Source: JBQTGK01 sp052400665 (GTDB taxonomy: Bacteria > Bacteroidota > Bacteroidia > Bacteroidales > Marinifilaceae). Taken from it: 64,000 nt of DNA. Positions 18,085 to 26,951 of the stretch are shown piece after piece. The notes beneath the pieces are model-generated. The model was not told the origin of the DNA and searched no databases. It worked only from the letters and a program-made list of their open reading frames with translations. Position 1 is the first letter of the stretch; each line of letters starts with the position of its first letter. The stretch lies in NCBI GenBank assembly GCA_052400665.1, contig JBQTGK010000005.1. One strand, written 5' to 3'. Position numbers and translations under genes: made by a program.

Positions 18085-19776
18085 TTATTTTGAGGCGATG
18101 TTTTGATCATTATTAAGCGGTGTTACAATGCTGACATACTTTTTGAAATGCTCTTTATTTCTTCTTTTTCCAGTTCTTTGTTTATTGTTATCAAAATGAT
18201 CGATAATTGTAAGCTTCATATTTTTTTTTTGATCTTCTGAGAATAAATCTTCAGGATTTTCTGTCGAAATCACGACAAAGGAATTTTCCTCAGGAAAGTT
18301 TTTCTGGGTTTTCAGATTCCATTCACGAACTTCTTTACCTATTTCATAAATCAGTTCGATTCGCAATTCATACGCTCCAATTGTATAATAATTTAAACTT
18401 GAAATTTCAGGATGATTTTGAACTTCGGCTATGTTTTTAAAATTTGAATTTCTATTCAGAATTCCTCCAGTATGTGGAATTATAAACACAACAACGACAA
18501 GTAAAAGTGTTGTTGTTCCTAAAAGCATTCCTTTGATACTTTTATTCATCCAACAAAGCATTAGAGAAACGGAAATAAGCTCGGCAAATATGGAGAAAAG
18601 AGCAAAAGCTCGAACCGACATTAATTTGTGTTGATGGAACATTAAAAAGACTGCAATTGGCAAAGCAAATGCGACTAAAGCAACGGTCCAGATATTAATT
18701 CCAAAGAGAATACGATCTATTTTTTTAGAATTGTTGTTTTTAAAAACCAGGTATAAATGATGAAAGAAATGTCCTGCTAATATTGCACTTGGTATTAAAA
18801 CGGGTAATAAGTAACGATCTTTTTTCTCAGGTAAAAGGGAAAGTAATACAACCGATGAGATGGTCCAAATTAACGCAAATTTGTATTCCTTTTTTGCTTG
18901 AAAATTTTTCAATGCATAAGGAACCAGAAGGCTTGTGAATATTGCAAGAGTCCAAATTCCAGATTGAATGGGGAAATTCCAATAATAGTAAAATGGCCGC
19001 ACATGTCGGTTCATCCAAGAACCTGATTCTAATTTAGCAACAGCCGCTGCTTCAGGAGCATGGGCAATGGCAATATAAATTGGCCACCAAAAACTAATTC
19101 CAGCAAAAATTACTAAAGAAAGAAGTAAAGGCTGCCATTTTTTAAAAATAATTTTACCTCCGTAAATCCAGCAATAGGCTATTAAAAAGGGAATAAGTAA
19201 GGCAAAAAAGGCAACGGGCCCTTTGCTTAAAAAAGAGAGGCCCAGTAAAATTCCTGCACCGATGAAAAAACCATAAGCTTTTGTATTCTTGCTCCATGCT
19301 TTATGCAAAAGCCAAATGGCTCCTAGCATAAAACTATGGCAATAGATATCCCATGTTCCAGTTCGGCTCATGTATAGAACATAGAAGCTAGTGGTAAGAA
19401 TTAAGCTATTAATTAATGCTTTGTTTTTGTTTCCATTTAAGCTAATGGTAAACCGATACATGAACAGAACCAAAAGAGAGCCCATTAACCCTGCTGGAAA
19501 TCGCAACAAACTAAGGTTTTCCATTCCAAACCATGTACCAAATAATGCTGTAATCCATGTTGGTAAAGGAGGTTTCGCTAATCGTAATTCTCCATTCATA
19601 GTTGGTACTAACCAGTTCCCTTTCTCAATAATTTCACGAGCAGTAACAAAATTTCGTGCCTCCATGATATTTACGAAGAATTCGCTATTGAAAAGAAAAA
19701 AAGAGATGTAACAGGCTACAATAAGAATAAATGCATGGCTGTATCGATTGTTATCTAAAATTGAATCAAGCTTCAT
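18085..19776 (-). CDS. GT39/ArnT-like membrane glycosyltransferase
   Basis: This polytopic inner-membrane protein of about 563 residues resembles ArnT/PMT-type transferases, which use polyprenyl-phosphate sugars. The N-terminus has a helix followed by the periplasmic loop FNSEFFVNIMEARNFVTARE and ...NGELRLAKPPLPTW, the loop that contains the acidic catalytic residue and the KPPLPTW signature of ArnT-like enzymes. About 11-12 further helices follow, then a soluble C-terminal tail. The start at 19776 gives an 11-bp overlap with the upstream LAB_N gene. Its role is probably transfer of a lipid-linked sugar to lipid A or LPS. Confidence 0.88.
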   Translation of the reverse strand: MKLDSILDNNRYSHAFILIVACYISFFLFNSEFFVNIMEARNFVTAREIIEKGNWLVPTMNGELRLAKPPLPTWITALFGTWFGMENLSLLRFPAGLMGSLLVLFMYRFTISLNGNKNKALINSLILTTSFYVLYMSRTGTWDIYCHSFMLGAIWLLHKAWSKNTKAYGFFIGAGILLGLSFLSKGPVAFFALLIPFLIAYCWIYGGKIIFKKWQPLLLSLVIFAGISFWWPIYIAIAHAPEAAAVAKLESGSWMNRHVRPFYYYWNFPIQSGIWTLAIFTSLLVPYALKNFQAKKEYKFALIWTISSVVLLSLLPEKKDRYLLPVLIPSAILAGHFFHHLYLVFKNNNSKKIDRILFGINIWTVALVAFALPIAVFLMFHQHKLMSVRAFALFSIFAELISVSLMLCWMNKSIKGMLLGTTTLLLVVVVFIIPHTGGILNRNSNFKNIAEVQNHPEISSLNYYTIGAYELRIELIYEIGKEVREWNLKTQKNFPEENSFVVISTENPEDLFSEDQKKNMKLTIIDHFDNNKQRTGKRRNKEHFKKYVSIVTPLNNDQNIASK

Positions 19777-20422
19777 TTTGATTCCCTCCAACTTCTAGTT
19801 TCATATTGTGTTTTCTAATGAGCATGATGTTGCGGATATAAACCAGTAAACCAAATCCTTGCCCAATTAATAGAACAGGATCGCTACGATAAATTGCATA
19901 AGATAAGATCATACAAGATCCTACAATACTAATGAGCCAAAATCCCATTGGAAGGCAAGATTCTCCCTTACGTTCGGAGTAAATCCATTGATAAATGAAC
20001 CGGAATGTGAATGTAATTTGTCCAGCAATTCCCCAAAATACAAGCCAAAGGGGAATGTATTTGTTCTGAAACAACTGTTGGTAATAATGATCCCAATGAT
20101 GTAATATGCTTACAACAGCAATAAAAGGCGTTGTTAGGGCGATTATGCGAGTTGCCAAAGGAAGTTTTTTCCACTGATTTTGCAGCTGAAGGTTCCTAAT
20201 GTAGATAGTGTAGGCAATAATTTGTCCGAGAATAATGGCAAAATCATCCCTTAATAAACCGTAAATAAAAAGTAGCCAGGATGCAAGGATACTCAATTGC
20301 CAAAAGATTGTTGGCGAAAGGGAATCACCAGCTTTTTCAGACTTAATCCACTGCATAATTAAACGTGCTGAAAACAAAGCCTGAGAAAGGAATCCGATTA
20401 AGTAAATGTATAGGTTCTCCAT
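19766..20422 (-). CDS. LAB_N-domain membrane protein (two repeats)
   Basis: This 218-residue membrane protein has two copies of the lipid-A-disaccharide-synthase N-terminal domain (LAB_N): IGFLSQALFSARLIMQWIKSE near 10-30 and FWGIAGQITFTFRFIYQWIYSE near 132-153, each followed by two more helices with S..PxxFW / LPMGFW. As I recall, LAB_N is placed in the PQ-loop/MtN3 superfamily with SWEET-like carriers, so a flippase role for a polyprenyl-linked sugar is a reasonable guess. Its ATG overlaps the upstream GT2 stop as TAATG, showing translational coupling; longer frames starting inside GT2 are unlikely. Confidence 0.85.
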   Translation of the reverse strand: MENLYIYLIGFLSQALFSARLIMQWIKSEKAGDSLSPTIFWQLSILASWLLFIYGLLRDDFAIILGQIIAYTIYIRNLQLQNQWKKLPLATRIIALTTPFIAVVSILHHWDHYYQQLFQNKYIPLWLVFWGIAGQITFTFRFIYQWIYSERKGESCLPMGFWLISIVGSCMILSYAIYRSDPVLLIGQGFGLLVYIRNIMLIRKHNMKLEVGGNQNEA

Positions 20423-21150
20423 TATCCCTGATTTGTAATTTCGTAATTGATGTAACGTTTTTTCATCCATCGGTAAGCAAAACAATCTTTAAAAGGACCA
20501 ATCATTCGGTTGAACAAATGGTATTTTGCTTCACCAGCAATTCGCGGAAAATGTTGAACGGGAACTTGCTTTATCGCTCCATCTTGTAGCATAATCAATG
20601 CAGGGATAAATCGGTGCATTCCTGTGAAAAATGGGATTTTTTTTGCGTATTCACTTTTCATTATTTTAAGTGGGCAACCAGTATCTTCGGCAGTATCTTT
20701 GGTCATGTATCGGCGAAAACCGTTGGCAATTTTAGAACTCATGTTTTTTACAAAACTGTCTTTTCGGTTTTGGCGAACACCAGTAACTAAGGCATAATCG
20801 TGACGGTATTCCATTAATAAATCAAAATCGAAAGGAGTGGTCTGTAAATCAGAATCGATATAGCCAATAAAAGGAGTGTCGGAAGCATCAATTCCAGCCT
20901 TTATTGCGGCACTTAAGCCCATGTTTTTGCTAAGTTGTAAATAGTTGTATTGCTTGGAATACTTGCAAATAGATTCAATTAGCATCTGACTGCAATCCGA
21001 GGAACCATCGTTAACAAATAAAACTTTTGATTGATATGAAGATTTGGATAAGTAGGAGTCAAATTCTTGTTTTACTCGTTCTAAATTTTCTTCCTCGTTA
21101 AAAACAGGGACAATAATCGTTAATTCAAATGTGGAGGCGTTGCTGTTCAT
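20422..21150 (-). CDS. Glycosyltransferase family 2 (polyprenyl-phosphate sugar synthase-like)
   Basis: This 242-residue GT-A transferase begins ELTIIVPVFNEEENL and has the nucleotide-binding FVNDGSSDCS, the metal motif GYIDSDLQTTP (DSD) and DTGCPLKIMK. It resembles dolichol/undecaprenyl-phosphate mannosyl- or aminoarabinosyl-type synthases (DPM1, ArnC, RgtE), but has no large C-terminal membrane domain. I chose the ATG before NSNASTFELTI; an earlier ATG adds 17 residues unlike the family. It probably loads a sugar on undecaprenyl phosphate for the GT39 enzyme two genes downstream. Confidence 0.88.
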   Translation of the reverse strand: MNSNASTFELTIIVPVFNEEENLERVKQEFDSYLSKSSYQSKVLFVNDGSSDCSQMLIESICKYSKQYNYLQLSKNMGLSAAIKAGIDASDTPFIGYIDSDLQTTPFDFDLLMEYRHDYALVTGVRQNRKDSFVKNMSSKIANGFRRYMTKDTAEDTGCPLKIMKSEYAKKIPFFTGMHRFIPALIMLQDGAIKQVPVQHFPRIAGEAKYHLFNRMIGPFKDCFAYRWMKKRYINYEITNQG

Positions 21151-21222
21151 TTTTAGATCAGTTAAATACTCTATTCCAATAAAAATCATGGAACAAAGCA
21201 AAATAACAGATCTAACAAAAAG

Positions 21223-22479
21223 CTAACAAATGGGCAATTTGAAAGTGAATAAGTGTTTAAAATTCTTAAAAGAATAGTGAATGGTCATGCCATAATGGTC
21301 GGCAATCTTTTTAACGAGAGCGAGGCCTATTCCAGTAGATTTACTGCTTTCACTTTCTTTGTAAAATCGATTGAATATTGATTCGGGGTTTTTTATTGGA
21401 CTTTCTCCAAAATTAGAAATGCTGAATTGATTTTGAGTTATTTTTATTTCAATAATCTTACTACTCGGACTGTAATTTATAGCATTGGTTGTAATGTTCT
21501 GAATTAGAAGGTTTGCCAATCGCATGTCCATTTTTACCAAGCAATCTTGTGGAGCATTAATATCTACAATTAGGTTGCGATCGTAAAGAATATCTTCCAG
21601 ATTTTCAATTCGCAATTTAATGAGCTGATGTAGAGATACTTCCTCCGTTTCGTTGAATTGTCCATGATCTATTTTTGCCAAAAGTAGTAGTGCTTTTGTA
21701 ATTCCTGATAATCGATCGGCGGAAAGGTAAATTTCTCGGATGGATTGAATTGTTTCAATTTTTAAATCTTTCTCAGAAAAGAGATTTTCGCATTTATTTC
21801 TAATAATTGCAAGTGGTGTTTGTAATTCATGAGCTGCATTGGCTGAGAATTCTTTTGAGGCATGATAATCTTTTTCCAATCGATTAGACATGTTGGTGAC
21901 AACTTGATTCAGATCATCAAATTCATCTATGCCAGTTGTATTCAATTGTAATTTTTCATTAGAACGGAACGAATAATTCTTTAATAAATCCACATTTTTA
22001 TTAAATGTTTCCCAAAGAATTGCATTCATTTTATGAGTAAACAATAGAACTAATACAAATATTAATCCTAATACTGTTGAAATTAAAGCGGTATACAAGG
22101 AAAAAATATCATCAAACTCCATTAGCATTTGCCGGGTAATGATCTTATAATGTTTCCCATTAATTGTTTTGTAAGCAGTGAATTCTCTATAGGGAAGTAG
22201 TTCGTCTTCATTTGCTTCGTAGATTAATGTATCTTTGGACGATTCAATTCCTATTTCAGAATACAAAATTTCTTTGGCAATGTCTGTTGGATAAGCACTG
22301 TGAAAATTGCCTTCTCTTGCTATTGTTTCAGCAATTACCTCTGTTTCCAGTTTTAATTGTTGATCCATTTCATCTTTTAAAATGTAGTTGCTCATTAGAA
22401 TGATAACTACATCAGCTATTAAAAAAATGAATATTCCATATTTGAAATAGGTTCTGTTTATTTTAGAGAGTAGCTTCAT
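21223..22479 (-). CDS. Sensor histidine kinase
   Basis: This 418-residue membrane kinase has a first helix (about 14-31), a periplasmic sensor region of about 100 residues, a second helix (about 128-148), a HAMP-like linker, HisKA with phospho-acceptor H217 (FSANAAHELQTPLAII), and an HATPase domain with N, G1 (FGESP-like) and GIGLALVKK boxes. It starts one base after the response regulator stop, so the two form a pair. The position ahead of lipid/sugar transferases recalls the PmrAB-arn and PhoPQ arrangements for envelope stress. The signal sensed is unknown. Confidence 0.93.
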   Translation of the reverse strand: MKLLSKINRTYFKYGIFIFLIADVVIILMSNYILKDEMDQQLKLETEVIAETIAREGNFHSAYPTDIAKEILYSEIGIESSKDTLIYEANEDELLPYREFTAYKTINGKHYKIITRQMLMEFDDIFSLYTALISTVLGLIFVLVLLFTHKMNAILWETFNKNVDLLKNYSFRSNEKLQLNTTGIDEFDDLNQVVTNMSNRLEKDYHASKEFSANAAHELQTPLAIIRNKCENLFSEKDLKIETIQSIREIYLSADRLSGITKALLLLAKIDHGQFNETEEVSLHQLIKLRIENLEDILYDRNLIVDINAPQDCLVKMDMRLANLLIQNITTNAINYSPSSKIIEIKITQNQFSISNFGESPIKNPESIFNRFYKESESSKSTGIGLALVKKIADHYGMTIHYSFKNFKHLFTFKLPIC

Positions 22480-22480
22480 T

Positions 22481-23164
22481 TTAATGGATTTCTAGTTTAT
22501 AGCCAAAGCCATGAACTGTTTTAATGTAATTTTCGCCAGTATGTGTTTTAATTTTTTTTCTTAGTCGGTTAATGTGAGTGTAAATAAAATCAGAATTATC
22601 CATAAAAACAGAATTTTCGCCCCAAACATGTTCAAATAAACTTTCTTTCGTTAAAACGCGACTTTCATTTTCTATAAAATAAAGTATTAAATCATATTCT
22701 TTTTTACTAAAATCCACATGTTCTCCCGATATTTTTACCGTTCGGTCTGTAGTTTCAATCTCAATTTCTTCGTACCTAACATTGGTTTTATCAGTATGGA
22801 AATTTCTACGTAGGAGAGCATTAATTCGAGCAATTAATTCGGATAAATGAAATGGTTTTACCAAATAATCATCAGCACCTAAGTTTAAACCATCAATACG
22901 GTCTTCCAATTTTTCACGTGCCGAAATAATAATCACACCAGTGTTTTCCCAAATAGATTTTATAAAAGAGATACAATCTAAGCCATCGCCATCGGGTAGG
23001 CCCAAATCGAGCAGAATTATAGGATAAAATTTTTTATCAAAAATTTTTTTTGCCTTAGTAATTGTGGTTGCTTGGGTACAATTAAAACCAGATTTTTCAA
23101 GAAATTCAACAATGGTTTTCAATAAACTTATATCATCTTCAATTATTAAGATTTCTTTTTTCAT
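22481..23164 (-). CDS. OmpR-family response regulator
   Basis: This 227-residue regulator has a receiver domain (1-120) with the acidic pair at 10-11, phospho-acceptor D53 (LLDLGLPDGDG), Ser/Thr in IIISARE and Lys in LVKPF, then a winged-helix DNA-binding domain (about 130-225, including FSKKEYDLILYFIEN and YIKTVHGFGYKLE). It is the first gene of the operon that runs through the kinase, GT2, LAB_N, GT39 and epimerase, so it probably controls its own operon. Divergent to the BrkB-family gene with a 128-bp spacer. Confidence 0.94.
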   Translation of the reverse strand: MKKEILIIEDDISLLKTIVEFLEKSGFNCTQATTITKAKKIFDKKFYPIILLDLGLPDGDGLDCISFIKSIWENTGVIIISAREKLEDRIDGLNLGADDYLVKPFHLSELIARINALLRRNFHTDKTNVRYEEIEIETTDRTVKISGEHVDFSKKEYDLILYFIENESRVLTKESLFEHVWGENSVFMDNSDFIYTHINRLRKKIKTHTGENYIKTVHGFGYKLEIH

Positions 23165-23292
23165 ATCTTATTTTCCATTTCAGATTGCACTTAACAAACT
23201 TACGAAAAGCAAAGAATATTTTAGGTATGGAGAATTATTTTCCAATTTTCTTTAAATTTACCTTGAGAAACCAATCATAAAAACCTTTACGG

Positions 23293-24630
23293 ATGAATAA
23301 AATTCGCTATTATTTTGATTTTATAATGAACTTCTTAAGTAGGGGTGTTTGGAATATGCGTTTGAAAGAATTATCGGGACACCGGTATTTTCTTATACGT
23401 CAATTGCGAATTTACCTGTTGGCTATTAAAGGGTTTTACGAGGATAAATGTCAGTTAAGAGCTTCGGCATTAACCTTTTACTCTGTATTGTCGGTGGTTC
23501 CTGTTTTAGCAATGGCATTTGGTATTGCTAAAGGTTTTGGCTTGGGCGAAAAGCTCGAGAAGGAATTGGTAACCAATTTATCAGGGCAGCAAGAAGTCTT
23601 AAGGTTTTTAATGGATTTTGCCAATAAAATGCTGGTAAATACCGAAGGTTCGTTAATTGCTGGATTGGGATTTGTGATTTTATTTTGGTCGGTTATTAAA
23701 ATGTTGAGCAATATCGAAGAATCGTTTAACGATGTTTGGCAAATTAAAAAAGCTCGAACCTGGGGACGAAGATTTAGCGATTATACGGCGATTATGATAT
23801 TTGCACCCATTCTTTTAATTGGTTCGAGTGCAGGAACAGTAGTTCTTAAAACAATGATTCAGGAGTTTACTAAGGGAAATACACTATTAGAAGCTGTTGG
23901 TCCTTACCTTACCTTTCTTATTAATTTGGCACCTTTCTTTCTGGTTTGGGTTTTGTTTACTTTGCTATACACTTTTATGCCCAATACACATGTTAAATTT
24001 AAGTCGGGCTTGATAGCAGGAATTATAGCCGGAACAATTTATCAGGTTTTTCAGGTTTTGTACATCGAATTTCAGGGAATGGTAACTACCTACAATGCTG
24101 TTTATGGTAGTTTCGCAGCTTTACCATTGTTTTTAATGTGGTTGCAATTAAGTTGGTTAATTGTTCTTTTTGGGGCCGAAATATCATTTGCAGAACAAAA
24201 TGTTGAAAATTATGAATATGAAGCTGAATCGACCGAAATATCTTATGACTATAAACGCTTGCTAAGTTTATATGTATTACATATTATTGTTAATAATTTT
24301 GAGAGAAATGAATCTCCTTTGCTTTCGCAAGATATATCGCATAAGTTGGAAATGCCTATTCGTTTGGTGCGTGAAATTCTCTTTGATTTAAATAATTCGG
24401 GTTTAATTTCAGAACTAGTTACCGATACCGACAAGCAAATGGCTTATCAGCCGGCATTCGATATTAATAAAATGACAATAAATAAAGTAACTGATGTTTT
24501 AGAAAAAGCAGGTTCAGATAATATACCCGTATTAGAAACAGATAGTTATTCTCAGCTTAAAAATTTAATGGACGAATATCGACAATCGGTTTCACTCGAT
24601 CAAAAAGAGACTTTATTGAAGGATATATAA
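23293..24630 (+). CDS. YihY/virulence factor BrkB family membrane protein
   Basis: This 445-residue protein has the YihY/BrkB domain: the ASALTFYSVLSVVPVLAMAFGIA helix (about 58-80), SFNDVWQIKKAR, and the conserved FMPNTHVKFKSGLIAGIIAGTI and YGSFAALPLFLMWLQLSWLIVLFGAEI helices, about six in all. The C-terminal 150 residues are soluble and resemble a winged helix (RLLSLYVLHIIV...). The family was once mis-annotated as ribonuclease BN; its biochemical role is not established. It is divergent from the response regulator. Confidence 0.88.
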   Translation: MNKIRYYFDFIMNFLSRGVWNMRLKELSGHRYFLIRQLRIYLLAIKGFYEDKCQLRASALTFYSVLSVVPVLAMAFGIAKGFGLGEKLEKELVTNLSGQQEVLRFLMDFANKMLVNTEGSLIAGLGFVILFWSVIKMLSNIEESFNDVWQIKKARTWGRRFSDYTAIMIFAPILLIGSSAGTVVLKTMIQEFTKGNTLLEAVGPYLTFLINLAPFFLVWVLFTLLYTFMPNTHVKFKSGLIAGIIAGTIYQVFQVLYIEFQGMVTTYNAVYGSFAALPLFLMWLQLSWLIVLFGAEISFAEQNVENYEYEAESTEISYDYKRLLSLYVLHIIVNNFERNESPLLSQDISHKLEMPIRLVREILFDLNNSGLISELVTDTDKQMAYQPAFDINKMTINKVTDVLEKAGSDNIPVLETDSYSQLKNLMDEYRQSVSLDQKETLLKDI

Positions 24631-24709
24631 ATAATTAGCAATTAAGAATGATTAATTAGTAATTTCTTTATTTTCAAATTTTATATCTCACATTTCATAT
24701 CTAGTTAAC

Positions 24710-24943
24710 ATGATTTTTATTTTTGGAGCAAACGATAAAGTCCTTGAAAGACAACAGCAATACGCACAAGAGCATTGTAGTAATTGCAACAATACCACCA
24801 ATTGGATATTGGAAAAGAATGCAACTTATGCAAGTCTTTTTTTTATCTCGGTTTTACCGATAAAAACACGTTATATTTACTATTGCCCGATTTGTAAAAA
24901 TGGACGCAAACTCGAAAAAGAGGAGTATGAAAGAATGAGGTAA
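24710..24943 (+). CDS. Small zinc-ribbon protein
   Basis: This 77-residue protein has two CxxC pairs (CSNC about 23-26 and CPIC about 60-63) separated by a hydrophobic stretch (YASLFFISVLPIKTRYIYY). That is the pattern of the zinc-ribbon family in which a short membrane-like segment lies between the knuckles. The function is unknown. It follows the BrkB gene by 79 bp on the same strand, with the CATATCTA-type leader directly before its ATG. Confidence 0.7.
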   Translation: MIFIFGANDKVLERQQQYAQEHCSNCNNTTNWILEKNATYASLFFISVLPIKTRYIYYCPICKNGRKLEKEEYERMR

Positions 24944-25117
24944 GATTAATTTAAATAGTTCATTAATAATACTTCAAATCGAGTGTAAGGTTTCGGTAAT
25001 GAATAGATTAGTAATATGATAATAATTAACGTACCTTACCTTGTTTTTCGTGTTTAACAATTTAGTATAATCAGTTTATACCTACTTAATGTAGGATCTT
25101 TCTACAGAAAATATCTT

Positions 25118-25159
25118 CAGATTAAAAAATACCTGTCAGTTTTTTTTAATCTGACAGGT
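25118..25159 (-). terminator. Terminator after the KamA-family gene, with alternative stems
   Basis: ACCTGTCAG (25131-25139) pairs with CTGACAGGT (25151-25159); on the minus strand a T-rich run follows. A second, overlapping stem, CAGATTAAAAAA (25118-25129) with TTTTTTAATCTG (25142-25153), excludes the first. Confidence 0.75.
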
Positions 25160-25192
25160 CTAATTATAATATTTTAATTCTGCATAAACAGA

Positions 25193-26467
25193 TTACTCTT
25201 CGTAGAAAAATTTATCAGCGAAAGCTGGTTTTAAATCATCTAACCAAAGCGCTTTAGCATCGTATTTTGCAAAGAATGGTTTGCCTACCCAGTCGGAGTT
25301 TCTTCCCTGAATAAAGTTAAGGACAAATACCTTTTCACCATTAATTTCGGTAACACCAGCAACTTGTACTTTACCAGGATGAGCCGACATACTTGGTCCG
25401 CGAACGGTACGGCAGACTCCGCTAACCTGAGTGTAAGCTTTTCGGTAAATATTATAAGCTTCCTCAAGACTTACAGCAAAATATTCCTGAGCACCTGTTT
25501 CGCGCGCAATAAACATGTAATAAGGAATCATTCCCCAGTCTACCTGTTTTCTCCACATGCGGGCCCACATATCACCATCGTTGTTAATGTGTTTCATTAT
25601 TGGCGACTGAGTACGGATAACAGCACCAGTAGCACGAATTTTTTTAACCGCTTCGGCAACTGCTTCGGTACTCATTTCGTTAATGTGATTAAAATGTGCC
25701 ATTATAGACAAATTCAATCCATTATCGCTAATTTTTTTGAATACATCTAGTAATTGCTGTGCATCCTCGTCGGTAGTATATCGGTATGGCCAGTATCCCA
25801 GAGTTTTTGTTCCAATTCTTATGGTTCTAAGGTTTGGAATATCGGCTGCAAGAATCGAATCGATATAATTCTCAAACATTTTCGATTTCATTATCATAGG
25901 ATCTCCTCCGGTAAATAGTAAATCGGTTATTTGAGGATTTGTCCGTAGGTATTCGATAACCAAATCAACCTGTTTCATGGCAAATTTAAGCTCATCAATA
26001 CCGGTGAATTGTGGCCAGCGAAAACAAAAAGTACAGTAGGCATGACATGTTTGTCCCTGCGAAGGAAAAAACAACATGGTTTCCTGATATTTGTGCTGAA
26101 TACCAACTAGTTTAACACCATTTAATTCTGGAACATTATGAACCTGTCCGGCAGGATTAGGGTTCAGCTCCATTCTTATTTGATTGGCTGCTTTTGTAAT
26201 CTCGGGCCGAGAAGCACCACTTCTAATTAATTCGGCCATACGATTATAATGTTTGGCCGATAACATATCTTTCTGAGGAAAAGTAAGGATGAAAATAGGA
26301 TCTTTTTCGAAATTATTCCAATCAATTAATTCATCAATTACATAGTTATTTACTTTAAATGGAAGAACCTCTCCAACCACCTCAATATCAAAAATCTGTT
26401 CTTCACTCAAATTACAAATCTGAGGAATTTTCTTAAAGGTCTTCAGTGTGAAAGCTCTATACTTCAT
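25193..26467 (-). CDS. KamA-family radical SAM protein (lysine 2,3-aminomutase-like)
   Basis: This 424-residue enzyme has the radical SAM cluster motif CHAYCTFC (C141, C145, C148), DLLFTGGDPMI and the family block VGIQHKYQETMLFFPSQGQT. KamA-family enzymes use a 4Fe-4S cluster, S-adenosylmethionine and PLP to move an amino group between carbons. At the C-terminus, where classical lysine 2,3-aminomutases carry PGGGGK with the PLP lysine, this protein reads MSAHPGKVQVAGV, so it is a divergent member whose substrate is uncertain. It is transcribed from a good promoter with a long structured leader. Confidence 0.88.
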   Translation of the reverse strand: MKYRAFTLKTFKKIPQICNLSEEQIFDIEVVGEVLPFKVNNYVIDELIDWNNFEKDPIFILTFPQKDMLSAKHYNRMAELIRSGASRPEITKAANQIRMELNPNPAGQVHNVPELNGVKLVGIQHKYQETMLFFPSQGQTCHAYCTFCFRWPQFTGIDELKFAMKQVDLVIEYLRTNPQITDLLFTGGDPMIMKSKMFENYIDSILAADIPNLRTIRIGTKTLGYWPYRYTTDEDAQQLLDVFKKISDNGLNLSIMAHFNHINEMSTEAVAEAVKKIRATGAVIRTQSPIMKHINNDGDMWARMWRKQVDWGMIPYYMFIARETGAQEYFAVSLEEAYNIYRKAYTQVSGVCRTVRGPSMSAHPGKVQVAGVTEINGEKVFVLNFIQGRNSDWVGKPFFAKYDAKALWLDDLKPAFADKFFYEE

Positions 26468-26717
26468 AGGCTAATATCCGGTTTTGATGTTTTAACAAGC
26501 AATCGTGTTGTGAAACGATTGCATTAGCTGCAATATGTAATTCAAAATCAAGCTATTGGGATATGGTAGCGCCGTAATGTCGTTAACTCAAATAGAGTTA
26601 ATGGCTGCAATTGAGATTCCCAAATCATTAAGATAGGGAAAAATGAGATATATTCCATGTAAACTGTTCACCATCAGCCGTAATAGGAAGACTATAACCT
26701 CAGTGTATCAAATAGCT
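26468..26717 (-). promoter_or_regulatory. Structured 5' leader of the KamA-family gene
   Basis: The promoter at 26724-26755 implies a leader of about 250 bases. It holds GCAATCGT (26499-26506) pairing with ACGATTGC (26515-26522), overlapping a second stem ATTGCA (26518-26523) with TGCAAT (26529-26534), so the two exclude each other. A third stem pairs TTAACTC (26583-26589) with GAGTTAA (26595-26601). Exclusive stems close to the start codon are typical of leader-based control, but I cannot match the region to a known riboswitch. No gene is seen here. Confidence 0.4.
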
Positions 26718-26723
26718 GTGGCA

Positions 26724-26755
26724 CAAAAGTATATTAATTAAAAGTCTTAAACAAG
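26724..26755 (-). promoter_or_regulatory. Promoter of the KamA-family gene
   Basis: On the minus strand: CTTG, 20 bp, TACTTTTG (plus 26724-26731), which fits TTTG-N19/20-TAnnTTTG with one mismatch in the -33 element. Confidence 0.6.
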
Positions 26756-26820
26756 TGCGTTTTGTTCTTCTAAAGTTAGCAAACTTAAGGATTTAACTTT
26801 TTTTGCAGGCTTTAATTTGT

Positions 26821-26852
26821 TTTGCAGGAATCACTCATAAAGATTACTTTTG
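26821..26852 (+). promoter_or_regulatory. Promoter of the U32 peptidase-family gene
   Basis: TTTG (26821-26824), 20 bp, TACTTTTG (26845-26852) is a full match to the Bacteroidota consensus. Because it overlaps the first codons of the longest reading frame, it supports the later start at 26952. Confidence 0.7.
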
Positions 26853-26951
26853 CTGAGAATCAGGAGGAAGGTGCATGAATTTAGAAATGCTTATTTAACA
26901 GGCGATTCGTGTATTCTAAATAGTAATTTTCTGATAATAGATATAATTTTA

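Noticed and set aside
26585..26670. A 28-codon leader peptide in the KamA leader as a separate gene
   Set aside because: A frame of this size is common by chance in such DNA and has no lysine run or other clear sensor codons; kept only as a remark.
26850..26951. Longer N-terminus for the U32 peptidase-family protein
   Set aside because: It would start inside a consensus promoter and adds 34 residues not typical for the family; the ATG at 26952 is better.
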